A stretch of DNA of 64,000 nucleotides. Source: an uncultured beta proteobacterium (GTDB taxonomy: Bacteria; Pseudomonadota; Gammaproteobacteria; Burkholderiales; Burkholderiaceae_C). The translations under genes and the position numbers were made by a program. Each line of letters begins with the position of its first letter. Position 1 is the stretch's first letter. The notes under the pieces were generated by a model. The model was not told the origin of the DNA and ran no database searches. It saw only the letters and a program-made list of their open reading frames with translations. The stretch lies in assembly GCA_903869595.1 (NCBI GenBank), contig CAIPZV010000028.1, positions 1 through 64,000 of the forward strand. The letters run 5' to 3'. Positions 10,859-21,021 of this stretch are shown here, one piece after another.

Positions 10859-11644
10859 ATGGATGCCAGTGCCCTGACCAGCCCCGATTTATCCGTTGAA
10901 CTACGCGGCCCGGTGCTGTGGCTGACCATTACCCGCGAAGCGCGCCGCAATGCCATGAGCCATGGCGTGTTGGCCGGTATGTCGGCGGCCATCAGCGCAG
11001 CGCAAACTGAGCGTAGCGTGCGCGCCATCGTCGTCACCGGTGCCGGTGACAAAGCTTTTTGCGCTGGGGCCGATCTGCAAAACGCACAAGCCTTCACCAC
11101 CGATTACTCCGAGCCGCTAGGCCATTTGGCGCAGCTCTTGCGCGTAGCCAAAGCCAGCTATGTGCCACTGGTGGCGCGCGTCAACGGCGCGTGTATGGCC
11201 GGGGGCATGGGCCTCTTGTCCATGTGCGATATGGCGGTGGCCGCGGAGCATGCAGTCTTTGGTTTGCCCGAGGTGAAGGTGGGCGTCTTCCCCGCCCAGG
11301 TGCTCAGCGTTTTGCAACACCTGATTCCGCGCCGCACGCTGGTGGAAATGTGTATTACCGGCGAGCCCATTAGCAGCCTGCAAGCCTTGGAGTTTGGCCT
11401 GGTCAATTACATCGACCGCGATGTCGATGCCAAGCTGCAATGGTTGCTGGAACGCCTGCTGGACAAGTCGCCCGCAGCAGTACGGCGCGGGCTGTACATG
11501 ATGAAGAAAATGGAGGCCATGGCCTTTGAAGAGTCCATGGCTTTTACCGAAAGCCAGATTGCACTCTTTACGCTAACCGAGGACGCACGCGAGGGCCAAC
11601 TGGCGTTTCAGGAAAAGCGCAAACCCCAATGGAGCGGCAAGTAA
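10859..11644 (+). CDS. Enoyl-CoA hydratase/isomerase-family protein
   Basis: Crotonase-fold protein, 261 residues. The oxyanion-hole segments are AFCAGADL (67-73) and GACMAGGMGLL (110-120). One catalytic glutamate of hydratases is kept (Glu138 in GLPEVK). The other, usually in GGGCE, is replaced by glycine at 118, so it may be an isomerase or act on an unusual acyl-CoA rather than be a standard hydratase. The ATG of MDASALTSPD is used; sequence upstream in the same frame is the tail of the SDR region in another frame. Confidence 0.86.
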   Translation: MDASALTSPDLSVELRGPVLWLTITREARRNAMSHGVLAGMSAAISAAQTERSVRAIVVTGAGDKAFCAGADLQNAQAFTTDYSEPLGHLAQLLRVAKASYVPLVARVNGACMAGGMGLLSMCDMAVAAEHAVFGLPEVKVGVFPAQVLSVLQHLIPRRTLVEMCITGEPISSLQALEFGLVNYIDRDVDAKLQWLLERLLDKSPAAVRRGLYMMKKMEAMAFEESMAFTESQIALFTLTEDAREGQLAFQEKRKPQWSGK

Positions 11645-11684
11645 GCCTGCTGTGGCAGGCTGACAGCGCTCGCCCACACACCAC

Positions 11685-13394
11685 ATGAACGACACCACTT
11701 TTGACTACATCATCATCGGCGCAGGAACCGCCGGTTGCCTGCTGGCCAATCGCCTGAGCGCCGACGCTTCCAAGCGCGTGCTGCTGATCGAAGCCGGGCG
11801 GCGCGACGATTACCACTGGATTCATATCCCGGTAGGCTATTTGTATTGCATCGGCAACCCGCGCACTGACTGGTTGTTCAAAACCGAGGCCGAGGCCGGG
11901 CTCAATGGCCGCAGCCTGATTTACCCGCGCGGCAAAACCCTAGGCGGTTGCAGCAGCATCAACGGCATGATTTATATGCGCGGCCAGGCCCGCGATTACG
12001 CGCGCTGGGCCGATGTGACGGGCGAGTCGCAATGGAGCTGGGACAACAGTCTGCCCTATTTCCAATTGCACGAAGACCACTACAAAGGTGCGAACGCTTT
12101 GCACGGCGCGCGCGGCACCGCACCCGCGCTGATGCAAGACGCGGATACGCCCTACCGCGCGCTGCTGCGCCACCACAATGCAGGTGGCGAGTGGCGCGTG
12201 GATAAACAACGTTTGCGCTGGGAGGTGCTGGAAGCTTTTTCGCAGGCAGCGGTGCAAGCGGGCATCCCGGCGACCGAGGACTTCAACCGGGGCGACAACG
12301 AGGGTGTGGGCTTTTTTGAAGTCAACCAAAAAAACGGCTGGCGCTGGAATACCGCCAAGGCCTTTTTGCGCCCCACGTGCTATGCGCGACCCAACTTCGA
12401 ACTCTGGACCGGCGCGCAGGCGAGCGAACTGGTGCTGGAAAACCACCCCGGCACCGCCAAGCCTTTGCGCTGCACTGGCGTAAAGGTCTGGAATGGGCGG
12501 GAAATGGTGACCGCGCATGCACAGCGAGAAGTGATTTTGAGCGCCGGTTCGGTCGCCTCGCCGCAGTTGTTGCAACTCTCGGGTATTGGTCCGGCTGCGC
12601 TGCTGCAAGCCAAGAACATCGCGCTGCGGCTAGACCTGCCGGGCGTAGGCGCCAATTTGCAAGACCATTTGCAAATCCGTACGGTGTTCAAAGTGAAAAA
12701 TACGCCTACGCTCAACACCATTGCCTCCAGCCTGTGGGGCAAGGCGCGTATCGGCTTGGAATACGTGCTCAAGCGCACCGGGCCCATGAGCATGGCGCCC
12801 AGCCAGTTGGGCGCATTCACGCGCAGCGACCCGCAGCAGCCTTACCCGAATATCCAGTACCACGTGCAGCCGCTCAGCCTGGATGCCTTTGGCTCGCCGC
12901 TGCACACCTTCAATGCCATGACCGCCAGCGTGTGCAACCTTAACCCAACGAGCCGGGGCACGATCAACATCCGCACCCCCGACTTTCGCGATGCGCCAGC
13001 GATTGCGCCCAATTACCTGAGCACGGATACCGACCGCAAAGTGGCCGCCGATTCACTACGGGTAACGCGGCGCATCATGGCGCAAAGCGCGATGCAAGCT
13101 TTTGCGCCCGAGGAATACAAACCCGGCGTGCAATACCAAAGCGACGAAGAACTCGCCAAGCTGGCTGGCGACATTGCCAGTACGATTTTTCACCCCGTGG
13201 GCACCACCAAAATGGGCCGCGCCGACGATCCCATGGCGGTGGTGGACCCACGCCTAAAAGTGCGTGGCGTGGCCGGGCTGCGCGTGGTCGATGCGGGCGT
13301 GATGCCCTTTATCACCAGCGGCAACACCAATTCGCCCACCCTGATGATTGCTGAGAAAGCAGCCCAATGGATTGTCGAAGACGCCCACGACTAA
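11685..13394 (+). CDS. GMC-family FAD-dependent oxidoreductase (choline/alcohol dehydrogenase-like)
   Basis: Flavoprotein dehydrogenase of 569 residues. An N-terminal FAD-binding GAGTAG is at 12-17, the GMC signature 1 region is RGKTLGGCSSINGM, and signature 2 is SAGSVASPQLLQLSGIG. The C-terminal active-site region has HPVGTTKMG and NTNSPTLM. It resembles BetA/AlkJ-type alcohol dehydrogenases; the substrate alcohol cannot be named. It starts 40 bp after the enoyl-CoA hydratase-like gene, so these two may serve one oxidation route with the upstream SDR. Confidence 0.9.
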   Translation: MNDTTFDYIIIGAGTAGCLLANRLSADASKRVLLIEAGRRDDYHWIHIPVGYLYCIGNPRTDWLFKTEAEAGLNGRSLIYPRGKTLGGCSSINGMIYMRGQARDYARWADVTGESQWSWDNSLPYFQLHEDHYKGANALHGARGTAPALMQDADTPYRALLRHHNAGGEWRVDKQRLRWEVLEAFSQAAVQAGIPATEDFNRGDNEGVGFFEVNQKNGWRWNTAKAFLRPTCYARPNFELWTGAQASELVLENHPGTAKPLRCTGVKVWNGREMVTAHAQREVILSAGSVASPQLLQLSGIGPAALLQAKNIALRLDLPGVGANLQDHLQIRTVFKVKNTPTLNTIASSLWGKARIGLEYVLKRTGPMSMAPSQLGAFTRSDPQQPYPNIQYHVQPLSLDAFGSPLHTFNAMTASVCNLNPTSRGTINIRTPDFRDAPAIAPNYLSTDTDRKVAADSLRVTRRIMAQSAMQAFAPEEYKPGVQYQSDEELAKLAGDIASTIFHPVGTTKMGRADDPMAVVDPRLKVRGVAGLRVVDAGVMPFITSGNTNSPTLMIAEKAAQWIVEDAHD

Positions 13395-13733
13395 GGGGAA
13401 ACACGCAAGGGTAAGTCCTGATGTTGATCCGGCGCTACAACGCTACAGTGCGCGGGTGCCTCGATACAGGCCACACTTCGAAAAGCGAAGGGCAGCCCAC
13501 CAGGCCGCGAGCGATTCCGAGGAGACCATAAGACCCTGGCCTAGCCAAGGTTGACACACCTCCCCAAGAGGCAAAAAGCACCAACCTTGTTGGTGCTTTT
13601 TTTTGCGTTTTTTTGCCTTGTCGCTGCATCTGCGATCCAGTTGCAAACCTCTACACTTGGCAGGCTTTGGCGCAGTGGATGCCCAAGGCATTGGCTACCG
13701 CGACACCTGACTTCTTTCTATACCCCACTCCCC
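13395..13733 (+). other. Intergenic region, possible structured RNA
   Basis: A 339-bp gap with no convincing gene. It holds several short stems, among them CTTCG-AAAAG-CGAAG near 13473-13487 and a possible pairing of CCTCG with CGAGG enclosing it. It ends in a strong terminator hairpin at 13577-13604. The arrangement could be a roughly 150-200-nt structured RNA on either strand. I tried to fold it as 6S RNA and could not close a convincing end-to-end stem. No clear promoter is seen. Confidence 0.3.
13573..13604. terminator. Bidirectional rho-independent terminator
   Basis: A perfect 9-bp stem (AGCACCAAC and GTTGGTGCT) with a 3-base loop is flanked by five A on the left and eight T on the right. 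It can stop plus-strand transcription arriving from the GMC oxidoreductase gene, and with the A-tract also transcription on the minus strand. Confidence 0.85.
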
Positions 13734-14492
13734 ATGGAATTGCTACTTGTTTGCGCCGCTTCGCTTTTAGCGGGATTTGTCGATTCCATTGTCGGAGGTG
13801 GCGGACTCATACTGATACCCAGTTTGTTTGCTGTATTCCCGACGGCAGCGCCCGCGACCTTGTTTGGCACCAACAAAGGCGCCTCCGTCTGGGGCACTGG
13901 TTTAGCGACGGTGCAGTACAGCCGCCGCGTCACCATGCCTTGGCGCGCACTGCTGCCCGCTGCCGCAGCCGCCTTGTTAGCCGCCTTTGCCGGGGCCTGG
14001 CTGGTGACGGTGGTCTCGCCGGCTTTGTTGCGCAAAGTTTTGCCCGGTCTTTTGGTGTTGCTGCTGGCTTATACGCTGGCAAAAAAAGATTTAGGCCAGG
14101 CGCATTCGCCGCGATTTGAAGGCCACCGCGAGATGCTGGTGCTTGCCGCCATCGGTGGGCTGGTGGGGTTTTACGATGGCTTTTTCGGGCCGGGGACCGG
14201 CAGCTTTTTTGTGTTTTTACTAGTGCGTGTGGCCGGTTACGACTTTTTGCATGCCTCAGCCAGCGCCAAGTTGCTCAATACCGCCAGCAATCTGGCGGCC
14301 CTGGTTTTATTCGCTTGGACCGGCCATGTGTGGTGGCACCTGGTGTTGGCCATGGCCTTGTCCAATATGGTGGGCAGCTTGGCCGGTACGCATCTGGCGC
14401 TCAAACACGGCACCGGCTTTGTGCGCATCGTGTTTATGGTGGTGGTGGCGGCCTTGATCGCCAAAACCTCGTGGGATGCGTTTCTGGCTTGA
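13734..14492 (+). CDS. TauE/SafE-family sulfite/sulfonate exporter-like permease
   Basis: Membrane protein of 252 residues with about seven to eight hydrophobic segments. The start MELLLVCAASLLAGFVDSIV and the glycine-rich VGGGGLILIP are typical of the TauE/SafE (DUF81) family, which exports organosulfur anions or sulfite. A second family motif, FYDGFFGPGTGSF, follows near residue 145. The ATG is chosen because the first membrane helix begins there; the open frame upstream crosses the terminator. It converges with mrdA, only 27 bp apart. Confidence 0.85.
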   Translation: MELLLVCAASLLAGFVDSIVGGGGLILIPSLFAVFPTAAPATLFGTNKGASVWGTGLATVQYSRRVTMPWRALLPAAAAALLAAFAGAWLVTVVSPALLRKVLPGLLVLLLAYTLAKKDLGQAHSPRFEGHREMLVLAAIGGLVGFYDGFFGPGTGSFFVFLLVRVAGYDFLHASASAKLLNTASNLAALVLFAWTGHVWWHLVLAMALSNMVGSLAGTHLALKHGTGFVRIVFMVVVAALIAKTSWDAFLA

Positions 14493-14519
14493 AACGGCGT
14501 GGCGTTCAGGTCTTAGCGC

Positions 14520-16499
14520 TTAAGGCTTGGCGACCAGCCCTGGCGGCTCCGCGATTTGCGAGGGCGGTGGCCAGCTGAGCTCGGCCACGGCGCGTGGCTT
14601 GCCGATGGGCGCAGTAGCCTGGCCTTTGCGCACGGCGGCCAAGTCTTCTTCATTGGGGTATTGCTGCAAGAGCCAGTAGTCAAACACACGCCGGGCAATC
14701 GGCGCGGCGGAGGCAGAACCGAAACCGGCGTTTTCCACAATCACGGCCAGGGCAATTTTCGGGTCGTCCGCTGGTGCAAAGGCGACGTAGAGCGAGTGGT
14801 CCCGTTGGTGCTCTTCCATGCGCGCGGCGTTGTATTTTTCGTTCTTGCCCAGGCTCACCGCTTGCGCGGTGCCGGTTTTGCCGCCACTTAAATAAGCGGC
14901 CCCGGCAAAGGCGCGCGCGGAGGTGCCCTCTTGCGTGACACCCACCATCGCCTGGACTATCACATTGATGTTGTCGGGCGACAGCTTTAAGTCTTCTGGA
15001 GGAGGCGCCGGGCGTTCGCTGCGCGCATGCGTACTGGCGTCTGCGGTGGCTTGCACCAGACGCGGGGTGTACTTGATGCCCTTGTTCGCTACCGTGGCTG
15101 TGGCCTGCGCCAATTGCAACATGGTAAAGCTGTTATAGCCCTGGCCTATCCCTAGAGAAATTGTCTCTCCGGCATACCATTTTTGGTGCTCGGGTTTGCT
15201 GTAGTAGCGCCGCTTCCATTCCTGGCTAGGCAGTACGCCGCGCACTTCGCCCAGCACATCGATGCCGGTCATCTGGCCAAAGCCCAGGGGTTTCATAAAG
15301 TCGTGCATGGTGTCCACGCCCAACTCGTTCGCTAGCGAATAAAAATAGGCGTTACTAGACTCCACAATCGCCCGGCGCATGTCCATGATGCCGCCGCGCT
15401 CGTTCTCTGGGCTGCCAAAACGATGGCCGCCAAACATGTAAAACCCGGGGTCATTGATCAGCGTAGTGGGCTTGCGTGTGCCCGTCTCCAAAGCTGCCAA
15501 TGCCATAAATGGTTTGTAGGTCGAACCCGGCGGATAGGTGCCGCGCAAAGCGCGGTTAAGCAAGGGCTTGTCCGGCGATTCATTGAGCATTTGCCAGTTA
15601 TCCTGATCGATGCCTTCAACGAATAAGTTCGAATCAAACGTTGGCTTACTCACAAAGGCCAGCACTTCGCCATTTTTCGGGTTAATAGCCACCAGCGCGC
15701 CGCGCCGCTCGCCAAACATGCTCTCCACCAAGTGCTGCAATTTGATGTCGATGGTTAGCACCACGGTATCGCCCGGCGTGGCTTTGCTGCTTGACAGGCG
15801 CCGCGTAGCCCGCCCGCCCGCCGATGTTTCAATATGCTCGACGCCGGTGATGCCATGCAACTGGCGCTCAAAGCTTTGCTCTACGCCTAGCTTGCCGATA
15901 TATTCCGTCCCCCGGTAATTAGCCTGGTCGTCATCGTCTTCGATTTTTTCTTTCTCACTTTGGTTGATGCGCCCGATGTAGCCGATCACATGGCTGGCCA
16001 GTTCGCCATAGGGGTAGTTGCGAAACAAGCGGGCTTTGATCTCTACGCCGGGAAAGCGAAAACGCTGTGCGGCAAAGCGCGCCACTTCCACATCGGTGAG
16101 GCGGTTGCGCAAAGGCAGGGACTCAAAGGTTTTGGATTCTTCGAGTAATTTTTTGAAGCGGCGCCGGTCACGCGGGGTGATCTCCACCACCTCGGCCAAT
16201 GCGTCTATGGTCGCTTCCAAACCATTGGTTTTGGAGGGCGTGATTTCCAGGGTGTAAGCCGAATAATTGCTGGCCAGCACAATGCCGTTGCGGTCTTGTA
16301 TCAGGCCCCGGTTGGGCACGATCGGCACGATAGCGGTGCGGTTGCTTTCGGCCTGCGCCAGCAAATCGTCATGGCGCCACAGCTGCAAATACATGAGACG
16401 CAGCAGCAACAACACAAAGCACACCAACACCAGTACCGTGAACACAAAGATGCGCTGGCGAAAGCGTTGCAGGTCGTAATCGATATTGCGCAAGTCCAT
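14520..16499 (-). CDS. mrdA: Penicillin-binding protein 2 (elongasome transpeptidase)
   Basis: Peptidoglycan transpeptidase of the rod complex, 659 residues. One N-terminal membrane anchor (about 17-40), the PBP dimerisation domain, then the transpeptidase domain with STYK (326-329), SSN (381-383) and KTGTAQ near residue 545. A proline-rich tail follows. Its start is 12 bp after the mreD stop, so it is the last gene of mreB-mreC-mreD-mrdA. rodA, which often follows in Burkholderiales, is not here; a convergent TauE gene is instead. Confidence 0.96.
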   Translation of the reverse strand: MDLRNIDYDLQRFRQRIFVFTVLVLVCFVLLLLRLMYLQLWRHDDLLAQAESNRTAIVPIVPNRGLIQDRNGIVLASNYSAYTLEITPSKTNGLEATIDALAEVVEITPRDRRRFKKLLEESKTFESLPLRNRLTDVEVARFAAQRFRFPGVEIKARLFRNYPYGELASHVIGYIGRINQSEKEKIEDDDDQANYRGTEYIGKLGVEQSFERQLHGITGVEHIETSAGGRATRRLSSSKATPGDTVVLTIDIKLQHLVESMFGERRGALVAINPKNGEVLAFVSKPTFDSNLFVEGIDQDNWQMLNESPDKPLLNRALRGTYPPGSTYKPFMALAALETGTRKPTTLINDPGFYMFGGHRFGSPENERGGIMDMRRAIVESSNAYFYSLANELGVDTMHDFMKPLGFGQMTGIDVLGEVRGVLPSQEWKRRYYSKPEHQKWYAGETISLGIGQGYNSFTMLQLAQATATVANKGIKYTPRLVQATADASTHARSERPAPPPEDLKLSPDNINVIVQAMVGVTQEGTSARAFAGAAYLSGGKTGTAQAVSLGKNEKYNAARMEEHQRDHSLYVAFAPADDPKIALAVIVENAGFGSASAAPIARRVFDYWLLQQYPNEEDLAAVRKGQATAPIGKPRAVAELSWPPPSQIAEPPGLVAKP

Positions 16500-16511
16500 G
16501 GTGCGCCTTGG

Positions 16512-17042
16512 CTAGAGCGGACGGTTGTCGTCCGGGTCCGGCGCGCGGCGCTGCGGGGCCAGCAGCATCCAGCTGATCACCGGCCACAGCAAGGCCTCGC
16601 CCACCGGCGCCAACAGCACCCACCAGCCTGGAAAGTTGCCGCCAATAATGCCGTTGAGGACCAACTCCACCATATGCACCAGCGCAAACAAGGGAAGCAC
16701 TTGTAGCGTCTGCTCGGGCAAGCTAAACCAAAGTAAACGGCGGTGCACCATGATCGCAAAATAGCTGAGCACCGTATAGGCCATGGCATGCTGCCCCAGC
16801 AAGCCGCCTTGGTACACATCGAGCATCAAACCAAATACGAAAGCAACGGCCACGCCCACGCGCATGGTTTGGTGTACCGTCCAAAACACAAGCACGATGG
16901 ACAGTATATCGGGCGCCCATGCGGCGCGGCCCCACAGCAGCATATTGCCCAGCATATTGGCGATAAAGGCGAACAGCAGGCTCACCCATAAAAACGCAGG
17001 GTTGACCGGCATGAGCAGGCGTTGGCCCGGACGCATAATCAT
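16512..17042 (-). CDS. mreD: Rod shape-determining protein MreD
   Basis: Small inner-membrane protein of the elongasome, 176 residues with about five membrane segments, followed by a charged tail (PQRRAPDPDD). The segment GLMLDVYQGGLLGQHA is characteristic of MreD. Its start overlaps the stop of mreC by 4 bp. Identity rests on both sequence and operon position between mreC and mrdA. Confidence 0.92.
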   Translation of the reverse strand: MIMRPGQRLLMPVNPAFLWVSLLFAFIANMLGNMLLWGRAAWAPDILSIVLVFWTVHQTMRVGVAVAFVFGLMLDVYQGGLLGQHAMAYTVLSYFAIMVHRRLLWFSLPEQTLQVLPLFALVHMVELVLNGIIGGNFPGWWVLLAPVGEALLWPVISWMLLAPQRRAPDPDDNRPL

Positions 17043-17959
17043 CGGCGGCCTCCGCTACGCACGGCTTTGTGCTCCGGCTCGGGCGGCGGACGCGCCACGG
17101 CGGCTTGCGCAGTGGGCAGCAGCACCAGCACATGGCGCGTGCCTGCGACCATGGCAATCGGCACGCATTCGATACGCGCAAACACCGCCTCAGTGCGCCG
17201 CTCCACTTTGTCCACCCGCGCCACCGGCAAGCCTGCCGGGTAGACGCCATCGACGCCGCTGGTGGTAAGCATATCGCCCACAGTGACATCCGAATTAGCA
17301 GCCATAAAGCGCAGCTCCAGCGCATCGGCATTGCGGGTGGTTTCGCCATAAGCAACACCGCGTGCGCCGGTGCGTACATTGACCACGGGAATAGCATGGT
17401 CGCGGTCAGTTATCAGGGTCACTTCGCTGGACAGAGGAAATACCCGCGTCACCTGGCCGATGACGCCCAACTCATCGATCACCGGGGAAGCCAGATGCAC
17501 GCCCTGGCGCTCACCCTTGTCTAACACCACTTTGCGGGTGTAGGGGTCGGCCGCATCGTAGACCACCTGGGCGGCCAGCGTGCCGGGCCATTGGCGTTCC
17601 TGCAAATTCAAAATGCCGCGCAGTCGCTGGTTTTCCAAAACCAGTTGTTCGGTTTGCTGGGCGCGCTGGCGTTGCTCAGCCAACTGCGTGCGCAGTTGTT
17701 GCAAAGCGGTCTCGTTGCTGAACATGCCGTCCATGCGCGCATTGGCGTTTTGCGACAGCAGCAGCGGCTGCAAAACCAGCCATTGCAGCGGATAGAGCGC
17801 GGTTGCGATGCTGGCACGTAAGGGCTGCACCATTTGAAAGCGCGCGTCGGCCACCATCAACAAGAGTGCCAGGGCGCTGAACACCACCAGGCGTGACAAA
17901 GCCGAAGGGCCTTGCCGAAAAAACGGAGGGGGGTCTCGGCCCAGCGAAGCAAGAGCCAT
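17039..17959 (-). CDS. mreC: Rod shape-determining protein MreC
   Basis: Periplasmic scaffold linking MreB filaments to PBP2, 306 residues. It has a short cytoplasmic N-terminus, a membrane segment at about 22-40, a coiled coil (around 80-115, rich in Q, L, E) and the MreC beta domains with SPVIDELGVIGQVTRV and GDMLTTSGVDGVYPAGLPVA. The tail is rich in proline and basic residues. It lies 15 bp downstream of mreB and overlaps mreD by 4 bp. Confidence 0.95.
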   Translation of the reverse strand: MALASLGRDPPPFFRQGPSALSRLVVFSALALLLMVADARFQMVQPLRASIATALYPLQWLVLQPLLLSQNANARMDGMFSNETALQQLRTQLAEQRQRAQQTEQLVLENQRLRGILNLQERQWPGTLAAQVVYDAADPYTRKVVLDKGERQGVHLASPVIDELGVIGQVTRVFPLSSEVTLITDRDHAIPVVNVRTGARGVAYGETTRNADALELRFMAANSDVTVGDMLTTSGVDGVYPAGLPVARVDKVERRTEAVFARIECVPIAMVAGTRHVLVLLPTAQAAVARPPPEPEHKAVRSGGRR

Positions 17960-17974
17960 CGCTGCGTCCGGCGC

Positions 17975-19177
<1,203 letters not shown>

Positions 19178-19218
19178 CTACGCTCAGCAAACCACCCTGT
19201 AAAGACCGCTTTTTTCAC

Positions 19219-19554
19219 ATGTCCCTGACCTCCCACGATATCGACCGCCTCGCCCAGCTCTCCCGGCTGCAGTTTGAGCCGCCCGCCGCCGAACGCCTGC
19301 TTGGGCAGCTCAATGGTTTTTTTGAGATCGTTGAGCAAATGCGCGCTGTGGACACTAGCGGCGTGGTGCCGATGGCGCATCCGGTCGATGCCATGCACGG
19401 TTTAACTGCTGCCATTGCCGACACCGACGCACTAGGTATGACGCTGCGATTGCGCGAAGACATGGTGAGCGAGCCCAACCAGCGCGACGCCAATCAACGC
19501 AGCGCGCCTGCGGTGGAGCGCGGTTTGTTTCTGGTGCCGAAAGTGATCGAGTAA
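19219..19554 (+). CDS. gatC: Asp-tRNA(Asn)/Glu-tRNA(Gln) amidotransferase subunit C
   Basis: Small structural subunit of the GatCAB amidotransferase, 111 residues, slightly longer than the usual 95-100. It begins [19 protein letters not shown] and ends with the conserved LRED and [18 protein letters not shown]. The ATG is preceded by a T-rich stretch with no clear Shine-Dalgarno, so translation may be weak or leaderless-like. gatA follows after 3 bp. Confidence 0.95.
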   Translation: MSLTSHDIDRLAQLSRLQFEPPAAERLLGQLNGFFEIVEQMRAVDTSGVVPMAHPVDAMHGLTAAIADTDALGMTLRLREDMVSEPNQRDANQRSAPAVERGLFLVPKVIE

Positions 19555-19557
19555 GCC

Positions 19558-21021
19558 ATGGCTGATTTACACGACATGACAGTTGCCCAATTGGCGGCGG
19601 GTCTCAAAAAGAAAGATTTCAGCGCGGTCGAAGTGGCCACGCGTTTTTTGGCGCGCATGGGCGGCAATCCGCATAACGCGTTTTTGGATATCAACAGCGA
19701 AGTGACGCTGGCGCAGGCCCAAGCCTCGGACGACAAAATTGCCAAGGGCACCGCGGGGCCACTAGAAGGCGTGCCGATTGCGCACAAAGACATCTTTGTA
19801 ACCAAAGATTTCGCCACCACGGCGGGATCGAAAATATTGAAAGACTACCGCTCGCCGTTTGACGCCACGGTGGTTTCAAAGCTGCGCGAAGCCGGCATGG
19901 TGACTTTGGGCAAGCTCAATTGCGATGAATTCGCTATGGGCTCGGCCAATGAAAACTCGGCTTATGGTACGGTGACCAACCCCTGGGACACGACGCGCAT
20001 TCCCGGCGGCTCGTCCGGCGGCAGCGCGGCGGCTGTGGCAGCACGCTTGGCGCCTGCGGCCACCGGCACAGATACAGGTGGGTCGATTCGCCAACCCGCC
20101 GCGTTTTGCGGCATCACCGGCATCAAGCCTACTTATGGCCGTGCCTCGCGCTACGGCATGGTGGCGTTTGCTTCCAGCCTGGATCAGGCCGGGCCGATGG
20201 CGCGCAGTGCCGAAGACTGCGCTTTGTTGTTGTCGGCCATGTGCGGGCCAGATTTGGACAGAGACTCTACTTCCTTGAATGTGGCGAACGAAGATTTTTC
20301 GGGTGCATTAACGCAGCCGCTTCAAGGCTTGCGTGTAGGCATACCCAGTGAATTTTTCGCCGAAGGCTTAGCGAACGATGTGCGCAGCGCCATTGACGCG
20401 GCGTTAAAACAATTGCAATCCCAAGGTGCCACGCTGGTGCCTATCGCTCTGCCGCGTACCGAGTTATCTATTCCGGTGTACTACATCATCGCGCCGGCAG
20501 AGGCATCAAGCAACCTCAGCCGTTTTGATGGCGTGAAATTTGGCCACCGGGCCAGCAACTTTTCAGACCTGGCCGACATGTATGAAAGAACCCGCAGCGA
20601 AGCTTTTGGACAAGAAGTGAAACGCCGCATCATGATAGGCAGTTATGTGTTGTCGCACGGTTATTACGACGCCTACTATTTACAAGCGCAAAAAATTCGC
20701 CGGATGATTGCAGACGATTTTCAGCAAGCCTTTAACCAATGCGACGTAATTGCCGGTCCAGTCGCACCGACCACCGCATGGAAGCTGGGCGATAAATCAG
20801 ACGATCCGCTAGCAAACTATTTGGCTGACATCTTCACGCTGCCCGCATCGCTCGCGGGCTTGCCGGGCATGAGCCTGCCGGTCGGGTTTGGTGCAAGCGG
20901 TATGCCAGTGGGCATGCAACTCATCGGCAATTATTTGCAGGAAGCCAAATTGCTGAACGTGGCGCACCAATACCAATTGCATACAGACCATCACACACAA
21001 GCCCCTGGAGGTGCCCCATGA
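19558..21021 (+). CDS. gatA: Asp-tRNA(Asn)/Glu-tRNA(Gln) amidotransferase subunit A
   Basis: Amidase-signature subunit that frees ammonia from glutamine for transamidation of mischarged tRNA; 487 residues. The Ser-cisSer-Lys triad is visible as Lys77 (AHKD), Ser152 (GGSSGGS) and Ser176 ([10 protein letters not shown]). The order gatC-gatA-gatB with a 3-bp gap and then a 4-bp overlap shows a tight operon. Its presence implies that Asn- or Gln-tRNA is made indirectly in this organism. Confidence 0.98.
   Translation: MADLHDMTVAQLAAGLKKKDFSAVEVATRFLARMGGNPHNAFLDINSEVTLAQAQASDDKIAKGTAGPLEGVPIAHKDIFVTKDFATTAGSKILKDYRSPFDATVVSKLREAGMVTLGKLNCDEFAMGSANENSAYGTVTNPWDTTRIPGGSSGGSAAAVAARLAPAATGTDTGGSIRQPAAFCGITGIKPTYGRASRYGMVAFASSLDQAGPMARSAEDCALLLSAMCGPDLDRDSTSLNVANEDFSGALTQPLQGLRVGIPSEFFAEGLANDVRSAIDAALKQLQSQGATLVPIALPRTELSIPVYYIIAPAEASSNLSRFDGVKFGHRASNFSDLADMYERTRSEAFGQEVKRRIMIGSYVLSHGYYDAYYLQAQKIRRMIADDFQQAFNQCDVIAGPVAPTTAWKLGDKSDDPLANYLADIFTLPASLAGLPGMSLPVGFGASGMPVGMQLIGNYLQEAKLLNVAHQYQLHTDHHTQAPGGAP

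Noticed and set aside
13395..13570. 6S RNA in the spacer after the GMC oxidoreductase gene
   Set aside because: I could not pair the two ends into the long closing stem or find the central bubble with confidence; left as an unassigned region.
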